A DNA stretch of 10,133 nt from contig JASLDQ010000218.1 of the NCBI GenBank assembly GCA_030151505.1, positions 1 through 10,133 of the forward strand, read 5' to 3'. The notes under the pieces are model-generated. The model saw nothing but the letters and a program-made list of their open reading frames with translations. It made no database searches and was not told the DNA's origin. The DNA is from Chromobacteriaceae bacterium. GTDB taxonomy: Bacteria > Pseudomonadota > Gammaproteobacteria > Burkholderiales > Aquaspirillaceae. Both the position numbers and the translations under genes were made by a program. This document shows, piece by piece, positions 1 through 7,903 of this stretch; within the stretch, counting starts at the first letter, position 1; each line of letters begins with the position of its first letter.

Positions 1-207
1 TGGATAGAGCATCGCGAACGGCGGCTGTCGCAGTCGATGGAAAACGGCGACGTGACGCCCAAACAGGCTCGGCGCATCCGCCAGCAATGGGACGAGCGCT
101 ACCAGATGGATGCGCCGCGCGGCGGCGGCCCCCGCAACGACTGGATGGGCCAACCCGGCCGCCAGGATGGCGATTCGCCGCGCCGGCACCGTCGACATCA
201 GGATTGA
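1..207 (+). CDS. C-terminal fragment of an unrecognised protein
   Basis: An open frame runs in from the left edge in frame 1 and stops at TGA 205-207, giving the last 68 residues of a protein whose start lies outside the window. The visible part is highly charged. Residues 3-35 look like a short helical pair, with the segment ENGDVTPKQARRIRQQWDE, and the rest is a Gly/Pro/Arg/Asp-rich, probably disordered tail. Similar helix-turn-helix segments (glycine plus a T-P/R-x-A turn) occur in small secreted proteobacterial proteins. I cannot assign a family from this fragment, and no signal peptide can be judged because the N-terminus is missing. It converges with cysM and shares its terminator. That it is coding rests on the uninterrupted frame and the terminator just after its stop. 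Confidence 0.6.
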   Translation, partial: WIEHRERRLSQSMENGDVTPKQARRIRQQWDERYQMDAPRGGGPRNDWMGQPGRQDGDSPRRHRRHQD

Positions 208-235
208 TTCCGCACCATTGCTTGGCGCGCCTGAC

Positions 236-274
236 AAAAAAGCCGTGATCGCATCCCGCGACCACGGCTTTTTT
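236..274. terminator. Bidirectional Rho-independent terminator between the upstream gene and cysM
   Basis: AAAAAAGCCGTG (236-247) is complementary to CACGGCTTTTTT (263-274). After a single A/C mismatch (248/262) the stem continues as TCGC/GCGA (249-252/258-261), closing on the 5-base loop ATCCC. The A-run on one side and T-run on the other give a U-tract in both directions. It can therefore end the + strand gene stopping at 207 and cysM, which stops at 300 on the - strand. Confidence 0.93.
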
Positions 275-299
275 GCCAGAGGACATGCCTCATGGTTCG

Positions 300-1199
300 T
301 CAGGCCGGAAACAGCCCGGTCGACAGATAGCGGTCCCCCCGGTCGCACACGATGGACACGATTACCGCGTTCTCGACTTCGGCCGAGATTCGCAGCGCCG
401 CCACCAGCGCGCCGCCGGACGACGGGCCGGCGAGAATGCCTTCCTCCCGCGCCAGCCGCCGCGCCATGTCCTCGGCGTCGGCCTGACTGACGTACACCAT
501 GCGGTCGATGCGGGAAAAATCGCAGATTGCCGGAATGTACGGATCTTCCCACTTGCGGATGCCGGGAATCTGGCTGCCGGTTTCCGGCTGCACCCCGACG
601 ATCTGGATCGCCGGATTCTGCTGCTTCAGATAGGTGCCGGTTCCCATTACCGTGCCGGTGGTGCCCATGCTCGACACGAAGTGGGTCACGGTCCCGGCGG
701 TATCGCGCCAGATTTCCGGGCCGGTGCTCGCCGCATGCGCGGCCGGGTTGTCCGGATTGGCGAACTGGTCGAGGATCACGCCGACGCCCGCGTCACGCAG
801 CCGGCGCGCCTCGTCGATCGAACCGGGCATCGACGCCGCCGCCGGCGTCAGCACCACCTCGGCGCCGTAGGCCTTCATCGTCATCACCCGTTCGGCGCTG
901 GAGTTTTCCGGCATCACCAGAATCATCCGGTAGCCCATCATCGCCGCCGCCATCGCCAGCGCGATGCCGGTATTGCCGCTGGTGGGTTCGATCAGCGTGT
1001 CGCCGGGCTTGATGTCGCCGCGCGCCTCGGCGGCGCGGATCATGTTCAGGGCCGGCCGGTCCTTCACCGAGCCGGCCGGATTGTTGCCTTCCAGCTTCAC
1101 CAGCACGACATTGGACGTATCGCCCGGAATGCGCTTGAGGCGGACCAGCGGGGTATTGCCGACAAAATCTTCGAGTACGGAAAAAACGGGGCGGGACAT
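300..1199 (-). CDS. cysM: Cysteine synthase B (O-acetylserine sulfhydrylase B), PLP-dependent
   Basis: CysM makes cysteine from O-acetylserine and sulfide, and the CysM isoform also accepts thiosulfate to give S-sulfocysteine. It is a soluble fold-type II PLP enzyme. The 299-residue product is close to the usual 300 or so. The sequence shows NNPAGSVKDR at 39-48 with the PLP Schiff-base Lys46, the phosphate-binding TSGNTG loop at 73-78, the glycine-rich SSMGTTGT at 176-183, SSGG at 260-263, and the C-terminal CDRGDRYLSTGLF at 285-297. From memory of E. coli CysM, NNPAGSVKDR and the DRGDRYLSTG end match CysM better than CysK. The start at 1197-1199 gives the family N-terminus (MSRPVFSVLEDFVGNTPLV); the frame stays open upstream to 1394, but that extension has no family similarity. 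The ribosome site is weak (AGG about 8 nt upstream). The gene is divergent from the DUF2798 gene and ends at the shared terminator. Confidence 0.95.
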   Translation of the reverse strand: MSRPVFSVLEDFVGNTPLVRLKRIPGDTSNVVLVKLEGNNPAGSVKDRPALNMIRAAEARGDIKPGDTLIEPTSGNTGIALAMAAAMMGYRMILVMPENSSAERVMTMKAYGAEVVLTPAAASMPGSIDEARRLRDAGVGVILDQFANPDNPAAHAASTGPEIWRDTAGTVTHFVSSMGTTGTVMGTGTYLKQQNPAIQIVGVQPETGSQIPGIRKWEDPYIPAICDFSRIDRMVYVSQADAEDMARRLAREEGILAGPSSGGALVAALRISAEVENAVIVSIVCDRGDRYLSTGLFPA

Positions 1200-1383
1200 G
1201 CTGAAACCTGTGGAATAGTTACGGCCGAAATCATACTCCCCTGCCCCGTCGCTCGCCTCGTCCGGAAGAGACTTGTATATTCCGGCTCGTTCTATATCGA
1301 TTGTCATAAGGCCGACATGGAGGACATGCACTCTTCCCCCCGGCCTCGCCTTAACCCATACGTCGTCTGATCCGCCACACCCT

Positions 1384-1611
1384 ATGCGTCCCACCCACCG
1401 TTTTTACCCCCTGTGCTTTTCCGTACTGATGTCCGCCTTCATGGTTTTCGTCATGACCGGCGTACTCACCGTGCTCAACACCGGCGTGGACACTGCCTTG
1501 CCATGGCGCTGGTTCAAGGCCTACTGCCTGGCCTGGCCCATCGCCTTCCCGCTGGTCATGCTGGCCGGACCGCGCATCCACCGGGTGCTGGCCAAACTGC
1601 CACCCCGCTGA
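1384..1611 (+). CDS. DUF2798 family small membrane protein
   Basis: This 75-residue protein is mostly hydrophobic. It has two predicted membrane segments, about residues 8-30 (around CFSVLMSAFMVFVMTGVLT) and 44-64 (WFKAYCLAWPIAFPLVMLAG), and ends in a basic tail (HRVLAKLPPR). Length, the MSAFM motif, the central N-x-G turn and the W-x-x-A(Y/F)-x-x-A-W-P-x-A-F pattern fit the DUF2798 family. These are two-helix inner-membrane proteins of unknown function. ATG 1384 is the natural start. The frame extends upstream to a TTG at 1273, but that part is Pro/Thr-rich and unlike the family. No good Shine-Dalgarno precedes 1384. A tiny frame with a GGAGG-preceded ATG ends at 1370, 13 nt before this start, so translational coupling is possible but unproven. 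pta begins 77 nt downstream on the same strand, so co-transcription is plausible. Confidence 0.8.
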   Translation: MRPTHRFYPLCFSVLMSAFMVFVMTGVLTVLNTGVDTALPWRWFKAYCLAWPIAFPLVMLAGPRIHRVLAKLPPR

Positions 1612-1688
1612 GCGCACCGGTCCTGACCCGACACGCCAATGGCACAAGCCTTGCTCGCCATCACATATCGCTCCCGAAAGCCCAAACC

Positions 1689-3812
1689 ATGCAAATCTTC
1701 TACCTCGCCCCGGTCAACGCCGACGCCGGACTGACCTCGGTCTCGCTCGGTCTCGTACGCTCGCTCGAACGCGAAGGCTTCAAGGTCGGCTTCGTCAAGC
1801 CGGTGGCGCAGTCCGGGGCCTACAACGAGCAGATCGAACTCTCGACCCACTTCGCCGAGGTGCTCTGCCATATCGCCGCCCCCGCGCCGATCGCCGCCAG
1901 CCATTGCGAGCGCCTGCTGCGCGAAGGCAAGCGCGACCAGCTGATGGAGGAAGTCGTCGCCGTGGTGGAGCAGGCCGGCGACGCCTGCGACGTCCTGATC
2001 GTGGAAGGGCTGGTGGCCGATACCCAGACTCCGTTCGCCACCTCGGTCAACGCCGAGATCGCCCGCAACCTGTCGGCCGACGTGCTGTTCGTCACCTCGG
2101 CCGCCGGGCATGAAGCGGGCGAGATCGTCGACAAGCTCGAACTGGCCGCCCAGCAGTACGCCGCCTTCGGCATGCGCCGGCTCGGCGGTTTCCTGCTCAA
2201 CAAGGCGCCGCACGGCCACGAACAAACCCAGCTGGTCGACGACATCGACCGGCTCTCCACCATCCACCTGCGCCTCTTGGGTGTGATTCCCTACGAAGCC
2301 CGCTTCAACGCGCCGCGCCTGATCGACGTGGCGCAGCTGCTCGGCCTGCGGATCGACCACCCCGGCCACATCACCCGCACCCGCGTCCACGACATCGTGA
2401 TCGGCGCCCGCGCGGTGGAAAACCTGATCGAACGCCTGCGCCCCGGTGCGCTGCTGGTCACGCCGGGCGACCGCCAGGACGTGCTGATGGCCGCCGCCCT
2501 CGCCGCCCTGCGCGGCGTGCCGCTGGCCGGCGTGCTGCTGACCTGCGGCGCGCTGCCGCACCCGCGGGTGGAGTACCTGATCCAGCCGGCCAAGCAGACC
2601 GGCCTGCCGGTCCTGTCCACCGACCACGACACCTTCCACATCGCGGCCAAGCTGTCGCGCCTGAGCCGCCACGTTCCGGCCGACGACCGCGAACGGATGG
2701 AGCAGATCATCGAATTCGTCGCCGAGCAGATCGACAGCGCCAGCCTGGTCCAGCAGATCGGCCAGCCGTCCGAGCGCCGCCTGTCGCCGCCCGCCTTCCG
2801 CCACCAGCTGGTGCGGCTGGCCCGGGAGGCGGGCCGCCGCATCGTGCTGCCCGAGGGCGACGAGCCGCGCACCATCCGCGCCGCCGCCGTCTGCCGCGAC
2901 AAGGGCATCGCCCGCTGCGTGCTGCTGGGCAAGCCCGAGCTGATCCGCCAGTCGGCCGACGCCCTGGGCGTGACGCTGGAGCCGGGCATCGACATCGTCG
3001 ATCCCGACGAGGTGCGGGTCCGCTACGTCGATGCGATGGTGGAGCTGCGGCGCGGGCGCGGCCTGAGCGCGCACCAGGCCGAACAGGAGCTGGAAGACAA
3101 TGTGGTGCTCGGCACCATGATGCTGGCGCTGGACGAGGTGGACGGGCTGGTGTCGGGCGCGGTCCACACCACCGCCAACACCATCCGCCCGGCCCTGCAG
3201 CTGATCAAGACCGCGCCGGGTTCCAGCATCGTGTCCAGCGTGTTCTTCATGCTGATGCCGGAGCAGGTGTTGGTCTACGGCGATTGCGCGGTCAATCCGG
3301 ACCCGAACGCGGAGGAGCTGGCCGACATCGCCATCCAGTCGGCCGACTCCGCCCGCGCCTTCGGCATCGAGCCGCGCGTGGCGATGATTTCCTATTCCAC
3401 CGGCAGCTCCGGCAGCGGCAGCGACGTGGAAAAGGTGCGCGAGGCCACCCGTCTGGCGCGCGCCAAGCGGCCCGAGCTGCTGATCGACGGACCGATGCAG
3501 TACGACGCCGCCTCGGTCGAGAGCGTGGGCCGGCAGAAGGCGCCGGACAGCCCGGTGGCCGGCCGCGCCAACGTGTTCGTCTTTCCCGACCTCAACACCG
3601 GCAACACCACCTACAAGGCGGTGCAGCGTTCGGCCAACGTCGTCAGCGTCGGCCCGATGCTGCAGGGCCTGAAAAAGCCGGTGAACGATCTGTCGCGCGG
3701 CGCGCTGGTGGACGACATTGTCTACACCATCGCGCTGACCGCCATCCAGGCCAGCCAGATCGGCGCGCCGGCCCCGGCCGGGCAGCCCGAGGTGCTCGCC
3801 TGCGCGGAGTAA
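1689..3812 (+). CDS. pta: Phosphate acetyltransferase (long, three-domain type)
   Basis: Pta interconverts acetyl-CoA plus phosphate with acetyl phosphate plus CoA, the first step of the Pta-AckA acetate pathway, in the cytosol. The product is 707 residues, like the roughly 714-residue E. coli enzyme. Residues 1-215 form the BioD/CobB-like P-loop domain, starting APVNADAGLTSVSLG. As in other Pta proteins, the Walker lysine is missing. Residues 218-330 are the DRTGG regulatory domain, with TPGDRQDVLMAA at 258-269. Residues 365-695 are the catalytic PTA domain, with LVSGAVHTTANTIRP at 487-501, YSTGSSGSGSD at 569-579, DGPMQYDAA at 600-608 and PDLNTGNTTYKAVQR at 633-647. ATG 1689 gives the family N-terminus; the open frame from 1413 is not conserved. 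The ribosome site is weak (GAAAG). No ackA is within the window. It converges with the YnfA gene, with no clear intrinsic terminator in 3813-3935. Confidence 0.96.
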   Translation: MQIFYLAPVNADAGLTSVSLGLVRSLEREGFKVGFVKPVAQSGAYNEQIELSTHFAEVLCHIAAPAPIAASHCERLLREGKRDQLMEEVVAVVEQAGDACDVLIVEGLVADTQTPFATSVNAEIARNLSADVLFVTSAAGHEAGEIVDKLELAAQQYAAFGMRRLGGFLLNKAPHGHEQTQLVDDIDRLSTIHLRLLGVIPYEARFNAPRLIDVAQLLGLRIDHPGHITRTRVHDIVIGARAVENLIERLRPGALLVTPGDRQDVLMAAALAALRGVPLAGVLLTCGALPHPRVEYLIQPAKQTGLPVLSTDHDTFHIAAKLSRLSRHVPADDRERMEQIIEFVAEQIDSASLVQQIGQPSERRLSPPAFRHQLVRLAREAGRRIVLPEGDEPRTIRAAAVCRDKGIARCVLLGKPELIRQSADALGVTLEPGIDIVDPDEVRVRYVDAMVELRRGRGLSAHQAEQELEDNVVLGTMMLALDEVDGLVSGAVHTTANTIRPALQLIKTAPGSSIVSSVFFMLMPEQVLVYGDCAVNPDPNAEELADIAIQSADSARAFGIEPRVAMISYSTGSSGSGSDVEKVREATRLARAKRPELLIDGPMQYDAASVESVGRQKAPDSPVAGRANVFVFPDLNTGNTTYKAVQRSANVVSVGPMLQGLKKPVNDLSRGALVDDIVYTIALTAIQASQIGAPAPAGQPEVLACAE

Positions 3813-3935
3813 GGGGGGGCCGCAGCACTTAAGCCGGGCAACGACGGGGGGCGGTTGAGCATGAGCCGCCGGCGCACAAGACAGGCCTGGTTCGCGGCAC
3901 TTCACGCCGGGCGCGGCAGGCGGCGCATGCAGGAC

Positions 3936-4265
3936 TCAGGCCGTTGCGCGCCAGCCCGCCGCGATGATCGCCATGCCGAGCAAGGCCACGCCGGCGCCGA
4001 GCCAGTCGCTCCAGCCCAGCCGCACGCCATCGACCCAGCGCAGCCACAACAGGGCGGTGGCGACATACACCCCGCCATAGGCGGCATACACCCGGCCGCT
4101 GGCGGCTGGATGCAGGCTCAGCAGCCAGACGAACAGGGCGAGGCTGGCGGCGGCCGGTAACAACAGCCAAGCAGGCTTGCCCTGGCGCAGATAGAGGTAG
4201 GGCAGAAAGCAGCCGACGATTTCCGCCAGCGCCGTGATGAAAAACAGCAGGGTCGTTTTGAACAT
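3936..4265 (-). CDS. YnfA / UPF0060 family four-helix membrane protein
   Basis: The product is 109 residues (family about 108), almost entirely hydrophobic, with four predicted transmembrane helices at about 3-22, 32-51, 61-77 and 85-105. The family signatures are visible: [17 protein letters not shown] at 11-27 with the membrane-embedded Glu15, and [12 protein letters not shown] at 57-68. YnfA proteins resemble small multidrug-resistance (EmrE-like) transporters in fold and size, and some have been linked to efflux of cationic compounds. Transport by this copy is inference. ATG at 4263-4265 gives the exact family start; no strong Shine-Dalgarno precedes it. The gene is divergent from the DUF1508 gene (159 bp between starts) and convergent with pta (123 bp between stops). 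Within those 123 bp I see GC-rich sequence and no U-tract terminator. Confidence 0.9.
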   Translation of the reverse strand: MFKTTLLFFITALAEIVGCFLPYLYLRQGKPAWLLLPAAASLALFVWLLSLHPAASGRVYAAYGGVYVATALLWLRWVDGVRLGWSDWLGAGVALLGMAIIAAGWRATA

Positions 4266-4424
4266 GGAGCGATCTTGTCAGAGTGAAGGGGCCGGTCCGC
4301 CGCCATGCAGACGTACTGGCCGGAAGCGGTCATCCCGGCCTACCATGCAAGCACGTCCCGTCCGGGCGGCCGGATGCCCGGCGAACTCCGTTGCATCGTT
4401 TTCCCACCGTGAAGGAGAAAGCAA

Positions 4425-4757
4425 ATGGCAGGATGGTTCGAGTTGAACAAGAGCAGCGATGGCCAGTTCCGTTTCCTGCTCAAGGACGGCAATTCCGCGA
4501 CACTCCTCACCAGCGAGCTCTACCACGCGAAAAGCTCGGCCGAGAACGGCATCGCCTCGGTTCAGGCCAACAGCGGGCTGGAGGAACGCTACGAGAAGAA
4601 AGTGTCGTCCAACGGCAAACCCTACTTCAACCTCAAGGCCGGCAACCATCAGGTGATCGGCACCAGCAAGCTGTACGAATCCGATGCGGCCTGCGCCCAG
4701 GGCATCGCCGCGGTGAAGGCCAACGGCGCGTCGACAACGATCAAGGACCATACCTGA
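4425..4757 (+). CDS. YegP-like protein with two DUF1508 repeats
   Basis: This 110-residue soluble protein is built from two tandem DUF1508 units. The first (about 3-49) has GWFELNKSSDGQFRFLLKDG and SELYHAKSSAENGI. The second (about 56-101) has YEKKVSSNGKPYFNLKAGN and SKLYESDAACAQGI. Each unit follows the family pattern: an aromatic strand, G-x-(F/Y)-x-(F/L)-x-L-K, then S-x-x-Y and an alanine-rich helix ending (A/G)-I-x-x-V-(Q/K)-A-N. E. coli YegP has the same architecture and size. Its function is not established, so none is assigned. The start is well supported: AAGGAG at 4412-4417 lies 7 nt before ATG 4425. The gene stands alone, divergent from the YnfA gene, with a strong terminator 36 nt after its stop. 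Confidence 0.92.
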   Translation: MAGWFELNKSSDGQFRFLLKDGNSATLLTSELYHAKSSAENGIASVQANSGLEERYEKKVSSNGKPYFNLKAGNHQVIGTSKLYESDAACAQGIAAVKANGASTTIKDHT

Positions 4758-4793
4758 GCCCGACGCCGGCCGGATTATCCGGCCCGGAAAACC

Positions 4794-4828
4794 AACAGCC
4801 CCCGGCAGACGATGCCGGGGGCTGTTTT
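4794..4828 (+). terminator. Rho-independent terminator of the YegP-like gene
   Basis: A perfect 14-bp stem pairs AACAGCCCCCGGCA (4794-4807) with TGCCGGGGGCTGTT (4813-4826). The loop is 5 bases (GACGA), and a T-run extends to 4828. It starts 36 nt after the stop codon at 4757. Read on the - strand, the hairpin is followed by TTGGTTTT, so it may also help end nrdJ, which stops 50 nt away. Confidence 0.93.
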
Positions 4829-4877
4829 CATCTAGCGGAACCGGTCACGCGATGCGACCGGCGGACCCCATTCGCGC

Positions 4878-7738
4878 TTAGCCGCAGCTGCCGATATGGC
4901 CGCAGGCGGTGCAGAACTCGCAACCGTCCTTCTTGATGACAGCGTGGTTGCCGCATTCCGGGCATTTCTTGCCGGCGGTCGGCGTCACCTGGCTGGTGGT
5001 GGCGTTCTCGAACAGGTCGCCCTGCTCGGCAACACCATCACGCCCATGTCCTCGACCGGGAACCCTTCCTCGTTGAGGATGCCCAGCATCGCGAAACGAT
5101 GGATGATCAGGCGGGCGATGTAGGCCACGGTCGACGGCCAGCTTTGCGATTTCTCGCTGCCCGGCAGGCGGGCGAAGAAATCGCCCTGCGGCTCGGCATA
5201 GGACAGCAGCTTGCGCAGCTTCATGCCGATCCAGGCCGGATCGATCACGCGCATGTCGAGGCTCAGGAGCTTGCACAGGCCGTCGAGTTCGCGCGGGTAG
5301 CCGCCGGCCAGCCACATCGAGAACGGGCGGCGCTGGCCGTTGGGCAGGATCAGTTCCTTGAGGAACAGCACGAAGTCGTCACCGGTGGCCGGATTGTTGA
5401 CGTCGACCGACCAGCTCATGGTGCCGTCCACGCCGGACTTGGGCTCCTTCTTGGCGAACAGCGCGTCCATCACCGGCGTGGCTTCGCCTTCGCCCGGCTC
5501 CAGCGCGCCCAGCTCCTCGACCCGGTGGCGCACGACCTGCGCCAGCACCGAGCTGGCGCTGGTGGCGTGGATGGTGGCGTCGCCCAGCTCCATCGCGTAA
5601 CGCTGGTCATTGAAGGTCTTGGCCAGCGCGCTGAGCTTGGCGTGCAGCCAGGCGCGGTCCATCGAGCGCATGTCCATCGACAGGGTCTTGGCCACCGCGC
5701 CTAGTCCGCGCGGCTGCTCGGCGCCGTTCACCCACACTTCGAACGGGGTGGCGTGGCCGTTCTGGATGTGGCCGACGAACACGGCGAAATCGCCGCTGGG
5801 GTTCTCGACCATATAGGTCCAGCTCGGGTTGCCGCCCTTGATCTTGGGACGATCCGGCCACTTGAGCGAGGCCAGTGCCGGCTTAGGCGCGGCGTTCAGC
5901 GCGATGCGGCGGTCCGGATCGTCCGGCGACTGCAGCAGGTCTGCCGGCGCCGCCGCGGTCGGTTCGACCGACAGCACCGAGCCCAGCACGCTGTTGGGGC
6001 GGTAGGTGGTGATGCCCTTGAGACCGGCTTTCCACGCTTCCATATAGAGCGACTCGAAGTCGGCGAACGGGTAGTCGGCCGGCACGTTGACGGTCTTGGA
6101 AATGGCGGTGTCGATGAAAGGGGCGACCGCCGCGACCATGCGCATGTGATCGAGCGCCGACATTTCCAGTGCCGAGACGAAGTAGTCCGGCAGCTTGTTC
6201 ACGTCGCCGCCCAGCTCGCGGTAGACGCGATAGGCGTGGTCTTCGACCATGTATTCCTGCTGGCTGCCGTCGGCCATGCGCTTCTTGCGGGTGTAGAACC
6301 AGCTGAACGGCGGCTCGATGCCGTTGGAGGCGTTGTCGGCGAAGGCCAGCGAGATGGTGCCGGTCGGGGCGATGGAAAGCAGGTGCGAGTTGCGGATGCC
6401 GTGCTTCTTGATGCGGGCCTTGGTTTCCTTCGGCAGACGGCTGGCGCAATGCGGTTCGGCCAGGTATTTGTCGGCGTCGAACAGCGGGAACGCGCCCTTT
6501 TCGATCGCCAGATCTACCGAGGCATCGTAGGCGGTGTTGCGCATCACTTCCGACACCTTGGCGGCAAAGGCGCGGCCGGCGTCGGAGCTGTACTTGACCG
6601 TCAGCATGATCATCGCGTCGCCGAGGCCGGTATAGCCCAGACCGATGCGGCGCTTGTTGGCGGCCTCGCGCTGCTGCTCCGGCAGCGGCCACACGGTCAG
6701 GTCGAGCACGTTGTCGAGCATGCGCACCGACTGGCGTACCACCTTCTCGAAGGTGGCGAAGTCGAAGGTGGCCTTGCTGCTGAACGGCTCGCGCACGAAG
6801 CGGGTCAGGTTGATCGAGCCCAGGTCGCAGCAGCCGTAGTCCGGCAGCGGCTGCTCGCCGCACGGGTTGGTCGACTCGATGACTTCGCAGTAGGACAGGT
6901 TGTTGTCACGGTTGATCTTGGACATGAACAGCACGCCCGGTTCGGCGTGGTCGTAGGTGGACTCCATGATCTGGTTCCACAGCGAACGCGCCTTGATCGT
7001 GCGATAGACCCACTTGCCGTCCGCGCGCAGGCGGGCGGCGGGGAATTCGTTCAGGTCGGCTTCTTCCTTGTGCACCAGGTCCCAGTCGGCATCGGCCTCG
7101 ACCGCCTCCATGAAGGCATCCGACACACCGACCGAGATGTTGAAATTGCGCAGGTCGCCCTGGTCCTTGGCGTGGATGAAGGCTTCGATGTCCGGGTGAT
7201 CGCAGTCGAGCACGCCCATCTGCGCGCCGCGACGGGCGCCGGCCGATTCGACCGTCTCGCACGAGCGGTCGAACACGCGCATATACGACACCGGGCCGGA
7301 TGCGCGGCTGTTGGTGCCCTTGACCCGGGCACCCTTGGGGCGGATGCGGCTGAAGTTGTAGCCGACGCCGCCGCCGCGACGCATGGTCTCGGCCGCCTGC
7401 AGCAAGGCCTCGTAAATGCCGACCTTGCCGTCGCGGGTTTCGGACACCGAGTCGCCGACCGGCTGGACGAAGCAGTTGATCAGGGTGGCGGACAGGTCGG
7501 TACCGGCGGCGGAGTTGATGCGGCCGCCCGGAATGAAGCCGGATTCGAGCGCCCAGAAGAAGGCCTCGGCATGGGTCTCGACGTCCTTCTCGTTGCCGGC
7601 CAGCGCGCGCGCGACCCGACGGCGAACCTCCGCGACGTTTTGTTCGCCGTTCTTGGCGTATTTTTCCAGCAGCACTTCGCGGGAAATATCCTGCTCTGGC
7701 AACAGCGCGAGTTTTTCGTGAATCACGGAGATCTCCAT
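4878..7738 (-). CDS. nrdJ: Adenosylcobalamin-dependent (class II) ribonucleotide reductase, frameshifted near the 3' end
   Basis: NrdJ reduces ribonucleotides to deoxyribonucleotides using coenzyme B12 to make the thiyl radical, with or without oxygen. Numbered from the second ATG (7738), the sequence shows [12 protein letters not shown] with active-site Cys89, the [17 protein letters not shown] segment at 120-136, and NPCGEQPL with Asn291, radical Cys293 and Glu295. [10 protein letters not shown] follows with the partner cysteine, probably Cys304, and then [20 protein letters not shown] at 457-476. Two similar modules follow at about 639-709 and 775-848. The frame as written gives 917 residues and stops at 4985. 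One missing base near 5026-5032 would restore a 953-residue protein ending in CPECGN...[14 protein letters not shown] and stopping at 4878-4880. ATG 7738 is preferred over adjacent ATG 7741 because AGGA lies 4 nt before it, but only 1 nt before the other. The frame stays open to 7852, into the leader. Whether the frameshift is a sequencing error or real cannot be told here. Confidence 0.93.
5024..5034 (-). other. Probable single-base deletion (frameshift) in nrdJ
   Basis: Reading nrdJ, the frame ...GVMVLP runs into [13 protein letters not shown] and a TGA. The next frame continues as [21 protein letters not shown] and the cysteine-rich tail. The sequence at the junction is TTGCCGAGCAGG. One more G (TTG-CCG-GAG or TTG-GCC-GAG) would join the two frames cleanly. 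The span from 7738 to 4878 is 2861 bases, one short of a multiple of three, which agrees with a single lost base. Confidence 0.85.
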
Positions 7739-7782
7739 CATGTCCTGAGGCGTGTCAGTTAAGCGGCCCGAAAGCCCTGAAG

Positions 7783-7800
7783 CCGGCCGGTTTCGGCCAG
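7783..7800 (-). promoter_or_regulatory. Hairpin in the nrdJ leader close to the ribosome site
   Basis: On the - strand CTGGCCG (7800-7794) pairs with CGGCCGG (7789-7783) around a 4-base AAAC loop, giving 7 bp including one T-G wobble. It lies about 45 nt upstream of the start codon in the inferred transcript. A smaller CTGA/TCAG stem just before the start overlaps the AGGA ribosome site. Any effect on translation is inference. Confidence 0.4.
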
Positions 7801-7808
7801 CTTCCAAC

Positions 7809-7835
7809 AAAAAACCGCCGCTGGCCATGACGGCG
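7809..7835 (-). promoter_or_regulatory. Possible transcription attenuator in the nrdJ leader
   Basis: On the - strand CGCCG (7835-7831) pairs with CGGCG (7820-7816) across a 10-base loop. One G later it is followed by six T residues (7814-7809). This has the shape of a weak intrinsic terminator and lies between the inferred nrdJ promoter and its start codon, so it could act as an attenuator. The stem is only 5 bp, and I see no recognisable B12 riboswitch around it. Confidence 0.35.
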
Positions 7836-7869
7836 CTGCGACGGTGAAGCAAAGGGGTGAATGGGGCAA

Positions 7870-7897
7870 ATTCTACAAGCTATCGTATCCCAGTCAA
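7870..7897 (-). promoter_or_regulatory. Sigma70-type promoter for nrdJ
   Basis: On the - strand a -35 element TTGACT (7897-7892) is followed, after 16 bases, by a -10 element TAGAAT (7875-7870). Each matches the consensus at five of six positions. Transcription would begin near 7863, giving a leader of about 125 nt before the nrdJ start. It is the best promoter match I found in the region between nrdJ and the MetX-like gene. Confidence 0.65.
7873..7888. promoter_or_regulatory. Proximal candidate NrdR box, overlapping the nrdJ -10 element
   Basis: On the - strand this reads ATACGATAGCTTGTAG. It matches the NrdR-box consensus acaCwAtATaTwGtgt at 10 of 16 positions, including the C, A, TA, T and G core bases. 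Alone it would be weak. It starts exactly 31 bp from the stronger distal box and lies in the promoter spacer, overlapping the -10, where a bound repressor would block RNA polymerase. Confidence 0.5.
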
Positions 7898-7903
7898 TTC
7901 TTG

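Noticed and set aside
1521..3905. Long open frame on the - strand opposite pta
   Set aside because: It is a shadow caused by the high-GC codon bias of pta. Its product is low-complexity (Gly/His/Arg/Asp/Val-rich) and matches no family I know.
3813..3935. Terminator between pta and the YnfA gene
   Set aside because: The stretch is GC-rich with only short imperfect stems and no T-run on either strand, so I cannot support an intrinsic terminator.
5753..7762. Long open frame on the + strand opposite nrdJ
   Set aside because: It is a mirror frame of the clearly conserved NrdJ coding strand, with low-complexity composition and no recognisable motif.
7742..7852. N-terminal extension of NrdJ (37 residues before the MM start)
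   Set aside because: It overlaps the structured leader with hairpins, has no similarity I recognise, and the AGGA ribosome site fits the ATG at 7738.
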